DNA of 64,000 nucleotides from Sebastes aleutianus (GCA_916700875.1 CAKAKS010000031.1:9821977-9885976); one strand, 5' to 3'; shown: positions 25,119-38,130, counted from the first letter of the stretch. Notes: generated from the letters alone by a model not told the origin. Made by a program: numbers and translations.

Positions 25119-25320
25119 TTAGGAGGCTAATTGCTTAGCTTAACATAAAGACTGGTGCTAGTAAGCGCATTTGTGAACTTTAGAGAGAGCCGGGCTAGCC
25201 GTTTCCCCCTGCTTCCAGCTTTTATGCTAAACTAAGCCAAACACCTGTACAGTAGAGTGGTGCCGATACTCTCATCTAACTCACAGCAAGAAAGCAACAA
25301 ATGTTGAACTGTTCCTTTAA
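25119..25320 (+). repeat. dispersed repeat fragment
   Basis: The segment with TTAGCTTAACATAAAGACTG, AGCCGGGCTAGCCGTTTCCC and TTGAACTGTTCCTTTAACG resembles a repeat found widely in perch-like fishes. The sequence at 36490-36620 (GGAATAGTTCAACATTTTGG) looks like the opposite end of the same family in the other orientation. Confidence 0.45.
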
Positions 25321-26934
25321 CGCCGTGATACAGCTGTATCAACAGCATATCACAGCAGGACAGGTTGTGCTCCAGAGGAACAGTAATGAACTGTACAAAG
25401 TGGATCACAGTGGTGCTCCATTATCTTCATGACGGTGCATTACACATCAAGATGTAAGCGATGGTAGATGCGATGAATGTTGCATAATGGAAAATCTGAA
25501 TTCATTTTTAATTTCCTCTGATAAGACGATGCAACGCTGTAGGTGGAAGTCGTGTAAGTTGTTAAATTATTCTGGCAAATACTAGTTGAATACTCACTGA
25601 TTGCACGGTTTATTAGAGGCTAGACAAAGACTGATCAAGGACAAAAAGCTGTAATCAAACAGAAGAAGGGTTCATTGTGTCTTCCTTTGTATTATTAGAT
25701 TGAACCTCTGTTATCAAGGACAGTTTGTGAGCTTGAAAACCAACACCTGCCATAGAAACCTGAGCACTCTGAAGGACGTCATTCACTAAGCACAAACATT
25801 GTTTGTGTCATTTCCTTAAAGAAGGATGCATGTGTGCTATGGCTGCAAAGATATGTGTGAAATCACTCCTCGACAGCTACAGCTGTAATAGGGCTCATCC
25901 CATTGTTCTCGGGGCATGTTATTGTCTCTTGTGTGTGACTCGAATCCACCACCTACTGTGTACTTCTCCCCCATTCTACTGAGAGCCTGTCAACAGTCAT
26001 TATTCCTAGCAAGACCTCTGCTGTGATCTCTGCCATGTTTCATCAAAGCGTGGCAATTTGTTCCAAAGCCCGCTGTCTGAGCATGTTAGCTAGTACTAAA
26101 ATTATAGCATGTGAGTGTCCCTGTGTGTTTGTGTGTGTGTGTGTGCCTGCTATTCTTCTCTGCACCCTTAAACCTCTTGTCATTTCCGTGGACGAATACC
26201 AGCGAAAGGAGCTGAGTAGACAAGTTTGCCTTTCTCCAGTGCTATTTCACGATGAAGCCTGAGTTGCGTGTGTATGAGTGGTGTGTGGTTAAATAATTAA
26301 CACTGTTCGCCGCCTCGCTGCAACACATCCCTCACACACTGTTCTGATTAAGGGAGCCCCGGGAGATACACACTGCCTGCTTTCTCTGCACAATAACTAA
26401 TGCTGCATGTACATGTCTGGTTCTGTATGTGTGTGTGTGTGTCTGTACACATGAGTAATGACTTTTCTTGTGTAATTGGTTGTGTGCATTAGTGTCCGTA
26501 AGCCTGTCAAGATTTTGAGTGGGTTTTTTTTGTTTGTAATTGTAATACATAGACACCGTGGCTGCTTGTGTGTTGTATCCCTGTATTATGTATTTATGTG
26601 TGTTTTGTGCATGCTATTCTTGTGTGTACACTAATTAGAGAAAGGTCAGAGGTTAAGTAGTGGTACCAATTTCCTGGAGAAACAGTTCAATACCACCACA
26701 GGAAATATTGCACTTAACATGGACAGGTTTACAGGATTATAGATGATTCATTTTACTAGCATAATATATTTTGTCTTACCTTTAAAGTGAAACAGAAATT
26801 CTATGTTGGTATCAACAAACAATGATTTCGTTGGTTGTATTCATTATGTGCGAATACTGTATGTAAAATGTGATCATTCCCCCCAGTGTAGCAAACTACT
26901 ATGAGTATTTTATCCAAAATGTTAATATTAGTTG

Positions 26935-28180
26935 TGTTTGTAAAGCAGAAATAATGGATTTTTGGCCACTTGGGGGCAGTAGAGCAGGCTGTAAACACAA
27001 CATTGACATATTATCACCTTATCATCTGTAGACGGTATAAAATATTGACGTAGTTACCCATAGGTTTCAAAAGAGCCGTTGTGAAACTCCATCTTGGCAG
27101 TGATGACACAGCCTAACTCACGGCTGTGATATTTCGAATCCTGGGGTAGGGCAGGCCATGCCTTCGCTATAGCAGGATTTGTAATTTAGCCTCCCAGGTA
27201 CTCCAAAAATGAGAGGTGGATCGTCGGTGGAGCTGAGGCGGGCAAAGAGTATAGAAGCAAAGAGACTAAACTCCTGTGTTTTGTTTTTTTATAACAGCTA
27301 CCATTTTTGACTGAAAATGCTTATTATTTTTATAATATTTTATTGTACAGCATTTTTTAGGGCGGACATTTTACTGGCATCTGGTAGTCGCTTTCAGTCC
27401 AAAATGGCTGAAGCGTAGCTTTGCTGCTGGGCGCTGATGTTGCAATGAACGAACAATTGACTTTCACCTCTTGGTATTATACGCTCTTTGAGGCGGGCCC
27501 CGGGTGACACAGCAGAGCAGACAGCTAGCAGCTAGCGCCCTGTTTTGGCACCCACCTGTCACTCAAAGTGGCCACGCCCTCAATTTTGCCTAACTTTTAA
27601 ACCTTAACATAATTGAAACGGGTGAGTTATATAAAAATTCACTCCCGTACAGTTGTCACAAATGGGGAAATAAGCTATAAAGACCAAAACCGTGTTTGTA
27701 CAAGGCTGTAAACATGGTTATTTCTGCTGTAAAGTTGGGCATTTTAATATGGGGGACTACGGGGATTGACTCGTTTTTGGAGCCAGCCTCAAGTGGCCAT
27801 TTGAAGAACTGCAGTTTTTGGCACTTCCACGTTGGCTTAATTTCTCAGCACTGGATATAGCCGTTTGATATTATCCAGGGGACACAGAGGAGCAGTCATT
27901 TGAAGGTCATGTGTTTTGCCACCTGGTGAATGTAAGTCCAATGTTCGGAGGGAGATATCTGTCTGTTTAGCTGCTCCACTTTATTCACTTGCTAGTCACT
28001 AATGTTGTTTGTCTGCCATTTGGTGCCGAGCAGGAGGCAGACAGCTGCCTGCGGCGATCGGAAACAACACTGATAAAGAGCAGTAAGAGTGAACTAAAGC
28101 AGTAAAGTTACAGGCCGTAAAAAGCTAAACAATGAGCTGAAAGGTGCTAAAACACAATAAAGATGAGGGGATCTGCAGAA
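26935..28180 (+). repeat. composite dispersed repeat block
   Basis: Contains CCACTTGGGGGCAGTAGAGC, GACGGTATAAAATATTGACG, GTTGTGAAACTCCATCTTGG, and TTTGGAGCCAGCCTCAAGTG. It is moderately GC-rich against its surroundings and has no splice-bounded ORF. I interpret it as one or more old dispersed repeats. Confidence 0.4.
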
Positions 28181-29361
28181 TTGGGTGATCATTCTCTGAG
28201 GGTTTTTGATCCATCGTTATTAAAATATTGATTAGTGCAGCTTTATGCTAATCATTATGAGTAGATGGATTGTTGATTTTTAGCAAAGCTCTAACTTAAG
28301 GGATAAGTGAAGACTTGATTAGAGGGTTGTAGTGCATTACATCAATAACTCTCAGCTTCGCCTAAATGTCAGACAAATATTCAAGCTTCTCCATTTCCTG
28401 TTCTCTTTTCCTGACACCTAAAATGTCCCCAAAACACTACATTTCCATCTTCAATTTAACTCGAAGCCTATATAACGCTCTGTTCTTGTTGTTCCTTCAT
28501 ATTGATTTGGTTGGGTGGACTGTGTGGCCTGCAGATTGGATTAGAGACCAGCTGTATTCCAGCCTGAGGGGAGAGTAGCTGTGTTGTGTTTGGAGGCCGG
28601 GCAGATAGAGACAGTCTGATCCATTCTAACTGTATAGAGCGTCTCTGGAGAGACATATCCCAATGAAAGCTAATAGGGTTTAGACAAGTTACCCACAGAG
28701 GAATTCAACATGGTTTAGAGGTGTTTCAGGGTGAGAAGGTCAGAGCTGTCAGTCACCTGGTGAATAGTACAGTAAAGTATATGTGAGTAGGCCGAGTGAT
28801 GCGAATGGAGAGCATTGTTTACTCCAGGATGTGGAAGTAGAAACTGGAACAAAGTCAATGTAAATTGTGTATTGCGGTAAGAGAAAAAAGACCTATATGA
28901 TGTTGGCAGCCCTGCTTCTTTTTTCACTATTTCTATTTAAGGGTGTGTCCATGACACAGTTGAGTTACATCTTGACAACACCGGCCTATACTGCTATGTG
29001 CTCGCTGCTGATAATGGCTCGCGTCATTGAGTCATAGCTTAGCAACAAGCCTGCTGTCCTATTTTTGGTTGCAGGCAATTATCCACAATGCAGTGTGATG
29101 GTGTGTTCCTATGACACTTCCAGATTGTGGATGTAATGAAGGGAAAGAAGGTCTGCAGCCACATCTGTCAAGTGTCTGCAGGGCTTTCCCCAAATATACC
29201 AGAATGTTACTAAACCTGGGAACCAACTGAGTGACAACTTTTTTATATCTATTTTTTAAAAATCCTTGCCTGGTGAAATGTGTTCAAAGATAAAGGCAAG
29301 AGGGCAAAAGGGCACTGTGAGACAAACAATGTTATGTTATGGGATAGTAGGAAATAAACTT

Positions 29362-29790
29362 TTTAAAGGGACAGTTCTACCCCAAAACAAAAATACATAT
29401 TTTTCCTTTTACCTGTAGAGCCTTAAATCAATGTAGCTGGTTTTGGTGTGGGTTGCCCAGTGTTGGAGATATCGGCCTTAGGGAAGTCTGACTTCTCTCT
29501 ATCAAATATAATGGAAGTAGATGGCACTCAGCTTGTGGTGCTCAAAGCGCAAAAAAAATAAATATAAAAAACTCAAAAGCAATGTCTCATTCCAGAAATC
29601 ATGAGCCGATTACTCAAGATAATCCACAGACCTTGTTGTGAGTAGTTGCATGTAGGAACTATTTTCTTTCTACCGAACTACACCCACCATCAACCGTATC
29701 AACGAGCAGAAGGAAATGTGCTCTTACTCAAGGACAGAGTGAAATAGTAAACATTAATGGCATCTTCCTTTGCTGAGCTGTAACGTTAGC
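29362..29790 (+). repeat. TTAA-start dispersed repeat
   Basis: Begins TTAAAGGGACAGTTCTACCC and continues through GGTTTTGGTGTGGGTTGCCC and CATGAGCCGATTACTCAAGA. The start motif is shared by abundant fish DNA-transposon-derived repeats. The right boundary is unclear. Confidence 0.45.
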
Positions 29791-29825
29791 TAGCTCAGTG
29801 GTGCTAGATAGATACAGTAGATAGA

Positions 29826-29827
29826 TG

Positions 29828-29903
<76 letters not shown>

Positions 29904-29928
29904 GTCAGACAGACAGACAGTCAGACAG
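29826..29928 (+). repeat. (CAGA)n microsatellite
   Basis: About 25 tetranucleotide units with two TCAG interruptions near the right end. It abuts family Y copy 3. Confidence 0.95.
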
Positions 29929-30487
29929 TGGGCAACCTCCGGGTCTGAAAAGTGAAGCCAATGCTGAAGTGCCTTAAACTTACAGTCTTTCTAACAGCCA
30001 GCAGGGGGAGACTTCTCTGGTTGCAAAAAGAAGTCAGATTGTATAGATGTCTATGCGAAATTGACCCTACTTCTCACCTGATTTGTTACCTCAGTAAACA
30101 TTGTAAACATGAGTTTATGATCTCAATCGCTAGTTTCAAGTCTTCTTCAATACAGCATGATGTCAATTTAGTAAATTATGGTCCTTTTTAGAGTAAAATA
30201 GATCTCTACCACGGCGTTGTCCAGTCTGGTTGTTGTCCGTGTTTTCGTCTTACAACTTTAACCCACAGTGTGTTTTTTTTTTTTTATGAAAGTTAATTGT
30301 AATGTTTTTGTCGCCTAAAAATGTCTTATTCAGTGTTCGGTTATACTTAGCTCCACCATCTCGTGTCACTTCTGGTTGAAAAAAAACAAGATGGCGATGG
30401 CCGAAATGCCGAACTCAAGGCTTCAAAACCGTAACACAATGGGTGACATCACGTTGACTACATCGACTTCTTATATACAGTCTATGA
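29926..30487 (+). repeat. dispersed repeat family Y, copy 3 (+)
   Basis: Starts CAGTGGGCAACCTCCGGGTC directly at the end of the (CAGA)n array and ends CTTATATACAGTCTATG. It is one of the two most complete copies. Confidence 0.8.
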
Positions 30488-32654
30488 TAGTATACTGTTC
30501 AAAATGGCTTTAATTGGTTTCTTAGACTGTGCAATTTTTAATATAAATATATACTAGGATGATGATCATATGAAGTCAAAAGATGCATGAAATGAAATTA
30601 GAGCATTGGAGAACCCGTATCCTGCAGTTTTGGGACGTTGTGGATTTGCAAGATTTTTCAAGAAATGCTCCAATAATTATATTAAAATAAATACATCAAT
30701 AATTAGCTAATTCTGAGCTTACAAGTGCAATTTCTGCAGTAATAGTAACAGTAACCACACTGAAACCCTACTTGCCCAGCCATGTTGAGCTCCATCTACA
30801 TCCCGCACAGTACAGCACTTTTGTGTGATAGTACATGTCATCACAAGTAGTCTACCACATCTGACTATAACTGTGACAGACCACAAGAGACCATACGCAA
30901 ATGTGATGTTGAGGTCAGTGCAGCGATGTGTACGGGATTTCGGGTGGAGTTCCTCTTTAACTGCTATTGAGATGTAGCAGATTATAGCATGAGTGAGCAG
31001 GTTTGATGTATTGTTGATGGAGACACACTGCTGCAGGGATCGAACTCCTCCGTTATGTGGCAGCCTCAAATACTTAAGAGTGAAAGGAAGGCAGAGAAAA
31101 ATTCATAACTTTTGACAATTTGAATGACATTACAATGTTTGTGGTGAATGTGCGCTACTTTCAAGAGTAAAATGAATATTTAAAGCCTCTAGGCTCTCAA
31201 GGCTTCTTCCTGTAATCCAGCTGCTGTAGAGACTGAAAAGAGGTAATTAAAGGGAAGCATTGATCTAATAAACTGTGAATGAGGTCAGTTCAGTCTCAAG
31301 TCAATCATATTGCTGCAAATGTTCTTATGACGTTCTGTAGCATTCACCCCCAGCCATTTCTGTCTGTATGTAAAACCAAAATGTAACATTGTTTGTCTGA
31401 ATCAACAAAATCAACAAAAGAGATTACATGAAGATCATGGTTTGGGATTTGTGAATCGCACAAAAGGACAGCTACACTACTTGGAATAAATTACATATAA
31501 ATACAAATGAAACATGCATTTTTTGCGTATAAACAAGTTACAAAATTAAACAATGCAATCACATAAAAACAAGATGGATACAATAGATGACAGTAAATGG
31601 AGATCTGCGCTGGGACTCCGCAGAGCTTGGTGAATATGAGCTCAAACTCATGGGTCAACATCTCCATTTGTCTCTGTTGTGACCTCTGATTTAAGGTCAG
31701 AGTTCACAGCTGTCCGGTTTGATGTTTCCTGCTGATTGATGCGATAAAGGTCGTGATCTTTCTCTCTGTCCGCTTTGCGTGGTGCCTCACATTATTCAGT
31801 TTCTGTTCTGGTGTCTGTTTCCATTCGATCTGCTCATTGTTAAATCAAAAATGAGTTTTTTTCTCTCCTTCATCTTAGTGTAGACTTTTAAATGATCCCT
31901 CAACATCAACAAATGCATCTGATTAAGGAAGCAATGCCCTAAAAATGCTCTTTCTCCTGTTTCTCAGGAGTGCAAATACGTAACACAGACTGACTTATCT
32001 TCAGTACCTGTTATACATCTGTTAATAAGATCTCCAGTCAATGTATTGATATACATTATTCTTATACTCTTGTGCTTATACTTTAAACCAGGACAAATAG
32101 TGAACCATAAATCCCTGACTATCTACATAAATGCTAAGCAGATTGTTTGGTGGTTTAAATTTGATTATCTCTTTCAATTAATTTGAATTGACAACACTTT
32201 TAGATTTAGACCTTTTTATTAATTAATTAATTTATTCATTAATTCATTAATTTTTTTTACAATGTTTTATGTGACTTAAATTATTTTGTTTTTTGTATGG
32301 TATTATTGGGTTCTTGTTAGAACTTTTAGTACTATATTCTGTCTCTCCCAAGGTTTGTGGCATATAGTACTTGCACTTGACGTTTGTTATTTTACCATAG
32401 ACCCACGGATATGTTTTTTTTATTCATTTTTAAGCAGTGGGCATGAACAAAAGTCTCTGGGATTAGGCATATGCGAGTCCCGGATGCATGCATAAAAATA
32501 TCTGTTTTCATTCAACCGTGTGGTCGGCTTGAAGATTTCAAAACTCAAAATCTCAGAAATATCCCTCCTCTTTTCTCTTCGTCTGTTCTCTGGCACCTTT
32601 CCTGTCGTTTTAGTCCTCCAATAACCCTGGCTGTGTTTGAAATCGTGTACTAAC

Positions 32655-33238
32655 CATAGACTGTAGAAGTGGACATAGTCACTGTGATGTCACAAATTTG
32701 GTTTGTGTTCAGCATTTTGACCGTCCCCATCTTTGTTTTTGGCCGTCGCCATCTTAGTTTTTTGCAACCAAAAGTGACACGAGAGGGTGGAGCTAAGTAC
32801 AACTCAACGGAGAATAAGACCTTTTAGGCAACCAAAATGTTAGTTAACTTTCAAGAACTGAAAACACACTCTGAAAGAGTTAAAGTTGTAAGACGAAAAC
32901 ACGGACAACTCCCAGACCGGACAATGCCGTGGTAGCGACCTGTCAATCACAAGATAGCCACGCCCTAAAGCATCCCCTGCTTTATGGTCTATTTGACTCT
33001 AAATGGGTATTGAAGAAGAAGACTTGAAACTAGTGATTGAGACCATAAACTCATGTTTACAATGTTTACTGAGGTAATAAATCAAGTGAGAAGTAGACTC
33101 ATTTTCTCATAGACTTCTATACAATCTGACTTCTTTTTGCAACCAGAGGAGACGCCCCCTGCTGGCTGTTAGAAAGAATGCACGGTTAAGGCATTTCCAC
33201 ATTGGCTTCACTTTTCAGACCCGGAGGTTGCCCACTGA
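32655..33238 (-). repeat. dispersed repeat family Y, copy 4 (-)
   Basis: Reverse copy from CATAGACTGTAGAAGTGGAC to CAGACCCGGAGGTTGCCCAC. Confidence 0.8.
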
Positions 33239-34463
33239 TACTAACGTACTACATACTACATCTGTATGTACTGCTGACTGCCTACCAAATTAACACTTAA
33301 GTATGCCATTACCAGCTGACTGTTCAAGCTGAAGTAAACTCAAGCAATACGTCTTCTCTGCATCTCCTGACAGTATCGATTACAACATTACCAGTTCGAG
33401 CTACCGTTGAAGGCAAATTGTTTATCACAAATGTAAATGACCTCTTCCACTCAATTTAATATTTCCAGTACTATTTCAAGGCAATTTCAAATAGAAAGTA
33501 CTTTAATGTTAAATATTTTAGTAGGCCCCTACTGACCCACATCTATGGTGCTTATAGCAACTGATAATGCCTATTTAATGGCATGATAAAGGTCGAATCG
33601 GGTGATCATTCAGAATTATTTTATCCAATGGTTAATTATTTATACCGTCTGAATCATTGGACAGTCTGGACAGCCGCAATGCATTTTGGGTCGGTTGAAT
33701 AACGTCTCATTGCCTTCTGAGAAATTCTTGTTAATCTAGTATACATCCGGGCATTTCTTGCATACACAAAATCCTCATGCTATGCAGCTGTAACGCACTA
33801 CATACTTCATGTTACGTCATGAATAGTATGTTAGTATGCAATTTTGAACACAGCCCGTTTTCCTTTGTCATCATGCCTTTACCTCCACTTTCTCCTATCC
33901 ACTCCTCTTCATTTCCATCTGCCCTCTGTTTATGTATCACCTCTCCCCATCTGTCTCTCACACCACCTTCTTCATCCTCTCCATCATGTTGTCTCTCCAT
34001 TCATCATATCCCTTTCTATCCCTATTACTCAGCTCAACTTGACCTCTTTCTCCCTCTCGCTCCATGTCGCTCCGTCTTTGTTTCTATCACCTGCTCAGTC
34101 ACTTCAACTCTCCTCACTCCCACCATCCATTTATCTCCATTTATGCCCATATCCCGCGACTCATTTCCATTGCTGCTCTGCGGTTGAATGCTGATCTCCC
34201 TCTCTCTCTCATACTTTTTCTACGTGTTCCAGCCTGAGATCCCGTCTATATTATGAGCAGCATTTGTAGGATGATTCTATTACATGTCTCCTAACTGCTG
34301 GATAATTCAATAAGCACCACTGAGATGACACACAGTTATAATCTACTTAATGAAGCCACTGTGCTGATGAATCGTGTGCTTTCTCCTCCGTCATTTCTTC
34401 TCTCACTCGCTCCCTACCCTCCTACTCTTTTCCACTCTCATTCCCTCCTTTTGCTCTCTGCAG

Positions 34464-34579
34464 GGTGTTGATGGAGAGCCATTCGAATGACAGCCGGGAC
34501 AGTGGTCATCACTGGCGGAATTCTAGCTACAGTAATATTACTCCTTATCATCGCAGTACTGTGCTACTGTAGGCTGCAG
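34464..34579 (+). CDS. fam163b: FAM163B, first coding exon
   Basis: The exon runs from a CTCTCTGCAG acceptor (ending 34463) to a GTGAGG donor at 34580. Translation starts at 34487 and encodes 31 residues, MTAGTVVITGGILATVILLL then a hydrophobic stretch ending CYCRLQ, which matches the highly conserved N-terminus of the FAM163 family. It is a short extracellular tip followed by a single membrane span (about residues 5-25) and a juxtamembrane cysteine pair. The paralogue FAM163A has a similar N-terminus; neighbouring dbh argues for FAM163B. The full protein here is 177 residues, slightly longer than the roughly 166 I recall for human. Its molecular function is not established; it is a brain-enriched small membrane protein. 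An out-of-frame ATG at 34471 opens an overlapping upstream ORF. Confidence 0.93.
34471..34572 (+). CDS. overlapping upstream ORF in fam163b leader
   Basis: A 33-codon ORF starts 16 bases before the fam163b ATG in a different frame and stops at TAG 34570-34572, inside the membrane-span codons. It lies entirely within the exon, so it is present in any mRNA using this exon. The peptide resembles nothing I know. It could lower initiation at the fam163b start. Whether it is translated is unknown. Confidence 0.35.
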   Translation: MESHSNDSRDSGHHWRNSSYSNITPYHRSTVLL

Positions 34580-35260
34580 GTGAGGCCACAGCCACTGTTG
34601 CATTCACTGTATTTCCTCTGAAAGTCCGCAGGGCTGCATGTATGTGATGTCCTTGAGTATGACACTTTTTTGATAGTCATAAGCATAGCTGCTTTAATCT
34701 GCAAAATAGTGTTTTGTGACCTATAAGACCTTTCTTTCAATTTTTCAAATTAACATTTTTGTGTGTAGCTGCATTCTTTGTCTGCATCCGCCAAGGCTGC
34801 AAAAAAAATGTTTCGACATTTTCACAATAGAGCTGTATTCAGTATTGCATCAAAACACAGTTAGACAGTCGTGCCGATTGGGGAATGGTGGAAATGATTT
34901 TTGGAGGACTTGTAAAGCCCGTCAGAGAATCTCCTGACTCCTGATCACTAATTAATGACCTTTTAAGCTGTTCATGTCGCTGTAACCTATTTGACATAAA
35001 GTGTCAGATTTTGCAGGATCATTCAGGATGTGCACAATCATCTAAATTTGGATACAAACCAAAACGTTTAGCACTTTATGGCCACATGGTGATGCATTCA
35101 GAACCTAAAACAAATATTGTATTCTTTGGCCCATGGTAAAAAAACACTCACCAAATTTCACTGGAGTCTGTTGAGTTGTTTTTATTCCAAACAAACACAC
35201 TAAAGTAGAAATAACAAAGCTATGCTATAGCGGCTCTTTGAGGCACTTAGTTAAGCACAG

Positions 35261-35690
35261 GTGGCAACCTTCGGGTCTGAAAAGTGAAGCCAATGCAAAA
35301 GTGCCTAAATTTGCATTCTTTCTAATATCCAGCAGGGGGCGACTCCTCTGGTTGCAAAAAGAAGTCTGATTGTATAGACGTTTATGAGAAAATGAAAAGG
35401 GTATGCCTTAGGGCGTGGCTACCTTGTGAGTCACAGGTTGCTACCACGGCGTTGTCCGATCTGATTGCTCTCCGTGTTTTCGTCTCACAACTTTAACCCT
35501 TTCACAGCGTGTTTTCAGTTCATGAAAGTTAATTGTTACATTTTGGTTGCCTAAAAAAATTCTTATTCAGCATTCAGTTGTACTTAGCTCCACCCTCTTG
35601 TGTCACTTCTGGTTGCAAAAAGCCAAGATGGTGACGACCAAAATACCGAACTCGAGGCTTCGAAACCGTAGTCCACAAACCAAATGGCAT
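35261..35690 (+). repeat. dispersed repeat family Y, copy 5 (+)
   Basis: Starts GTGGCAACCTTCGGGTCTGA and contains the CCAGCAGGGGGCGACTCC landmark. The right end is truncated near CGAAACCGTAGTCCACAAAC. Confidence 0.75.
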
Positions 35691-37759
35691 GGTGATCCAT
35701 CCCATAGTTGCTGAGATATTTCAGTCTGGAGCAAAATGGTGGGCTGAGCATCCGAATGGCCAACATTGCCAGCCCTACAATTTCTGCATGGCTAAAATAT
35801 ATATTCATGGTAATGAAGTAAAAACTCACTGTATGTCAGTCAGCAGTTCTTCATCCTGGTCTTTGGGACTCAGAGCTGGCTATCCAATTAGGGACAGATC
35901 ATAACTGGAACTTCAGTTGGATCATCTATTCTACAGCCGGTAGAATAGAAAATGTCCACGATTGCTACAACACCATAAAAGCCACAGTCTGCACTCACAA
36001 AAATATGCTCCAATACCTTTGAACTTTATCTGACATTAGTTGCATTACAGACTTTCGGTTTCATTATTATTTCATGATTAAAAAGTCGTCATGCTGTCCA
36101 TCTTTCCCTGGGCTTGTGCTCTAATGTTCAGATCACTGGTCTTGGCCAGGTGCTCTGTACTCTCTATGAATAAAATAAAAATGGAATTAGGTGGAAAAGA
36201 ACTGCTTTTGTGTTTTCACGCTTGACAAACTCCAGTTAGGTTGAAATATCACCCTAATAACACCGGCGGGAAGCATTACTGCAGTCTGTGGATTGATATT
36301 AAAGTATGTGGGTTTGTTTCTGTTTTACATTATGCCGTATACTTTCTGTTCCACTGAACTAATCCCCTGTGTGCAGTTCGACACTTGGACTTTCAATGGA
36401 GCATTAAAAATCTGTTTGGCAAACACAGTATGCAACAAACTCAGTTACAATTGAACCTATACTCTACACTACATTTTAGTCCATTTCTTTAAGGAATAGT
36501 TCAACATTTTGGGGAACACGCATTTGCCTCCTTAGATGAGTAGATTGATACCACTCTCATATCTGTCCATTAAATATAAGGCTACAGACAGCTGCCAGTT
36601 TGCTTAGCTCACTAATTAACACGTTACTATGTCATTTCAAGTATAAAAACGTCAATTTGCCGTTTTATGGATGGCTATTACCATTTTATAATAAGCTAAC
36701 CAGCTGCTGTAGGCTTATAGGCTATTTACCTTACATAGAGTGGTATCAATCATCTAATTCTTCACCAGAAGAAACAAACTTGTGCTTCAATTTATGAACT
36801 TCATTACAGTAACAACCCCAAACCTGCTCCTTTTTGTGCAGCTGTACAAGCTGTAACAGTCTAAATGCCCTGAAAGTGAACCCTAGAAATCACACTGCAT
36901 TACATCCACTCAGACCAAAGTGGTTTGAATTGACACAAACATAATCTTGTTGTCATGTAGCTCCATTTGAACATCTGGGAATCATAAAGTAACTGTTATT
37001 TCTTTAGCTTTAATATACACACGATTTGGGTCTCAACAGTTTAGTCTAGAGACATGAAAAATATGTAATTTTCCTTGAGGGAGCGTAATAATAATTTCAT
37101 TAAAAGAATTCCAAATTGCAAAAGCTCCTTACAGTATTTTTTTATAAACTTTTCTCCGAATACCCAAAGCGGTGTCCAAGTTTATTTAGCCCATCTTAAT
37201 CGATGGGACATAATGACGTTATTGCCGTTATCTCAAAAACTGTCTCTTAAAGGTATAGTGAACATGATTTTATTTTTTCATTAAATGCTTTGCATATGGA
37301 TATGATGTTTCTGCACTTCATTCTTCAGAATTCAGTAGTCAATCAAACAGTCTGCCCACAGTTTATATGTGAAAGGGAGGAGGGGAGGTTGGAAACAAAA
37401 AACAATGAGCTGACTGGCTGAATGCTGCAGAATGATGGTGAGCAGTACTGGGAATCTTTTCACATTGCATGGAGTCATATGCGTTTAATGTCAAGAATAT
37501 TAGTTAATGGAGTTTAATAGGAACAGAACAAATGAAAATGATGTTATGACAGTCAAGATCTGGCTGATAATCGTATGTAAATTAATATGTATATAATGGC
37601 CAAAAATCTGGCTGTGGCAAAGCCATTGTCCTACACATAGGACAGGCTGTTCTCATACACCGTTCGTTGCTACACCTATGAAAAGTAATGCATTGTAATT
37701 TGTATATATCCCACAAAATCAATTTATATGTAATCCACTCAATCAAATTGAATAATCGA

Positions 37760-37960
37760 AAAACACCGGCCTTTCGCCCAGGAGACCGGAGTCCATGTCA
37801 CATGTGAAAGCAGAAGTCGACGTTGATTTGTCACGTAACTTCCATACTTAATTTACGTAACTTCCGATGTTATTTTAACCCAAACCACGATCTTTTCCTA
37901 AACCTAACTAAGTAGTTTTGTTGCCTAAATTTAACAAAGTTATCTCCTGTGAAGGCTGAA
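37760..37960 (-). repeat. dispersed repeat fragment
   Basis: Contains CGCCCAGGAGACCGGAGTCC and CCTAAACCTAACTAAGTAGT, the reverse of sequence at about 15910-16000. It belongs to the same unclassified family. Confidence 0.5.
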
Positions 37961-38130
37961 GTTTATTTTGAAAAGACTGTATGCATGTATCAAGTGGACT
38001 TTCGTAGGAAAATGCATGAAAAATTAAGAATAACTTTTCATAAAATATACAAATCATTGTATGAGGATATGTTGCATAGGGATTCAAAAGCTCTGAACAG
38101 CAGCCAGAGACATTTACCACCTTAAACAGA

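Larger units (their letters stand above)
11908..34463 (+). other. fam163b: fam163b intron 1 (predicted, ~22.6 kb)
   Basis: If the first exon is correct, this is one very long intron. It holds the RE1-like site at 12119, the pentanucleotide arrays at 13.6-14.2 kb, four of the five copies of repeat family Y, a 95-bp tandem repeat, an (AT)n and a (CAGA)n run, and several dispersed repeats listed separately. Stretches not listed, such as 14630-15740, 16230-17800, 18640-19650, 20140-21380, 22070-23990, 25320-26930, 28200-29360 and 30490-32650, show no exon or RNA gene that I recognise. A pyrimidine-rich tract (about 33850-34460) precedes the acceptor. Confidence 0.5.

Noticed and set aside
33777..34194. 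116-136 codon plus-strand ORFs upstream of fam163b exon 2
   Set aside because: They lie in a pyrimidine-rich intronic tract and consist mainly of Ser/Pro/Leu from CT bias; the real exon begins at 34464.
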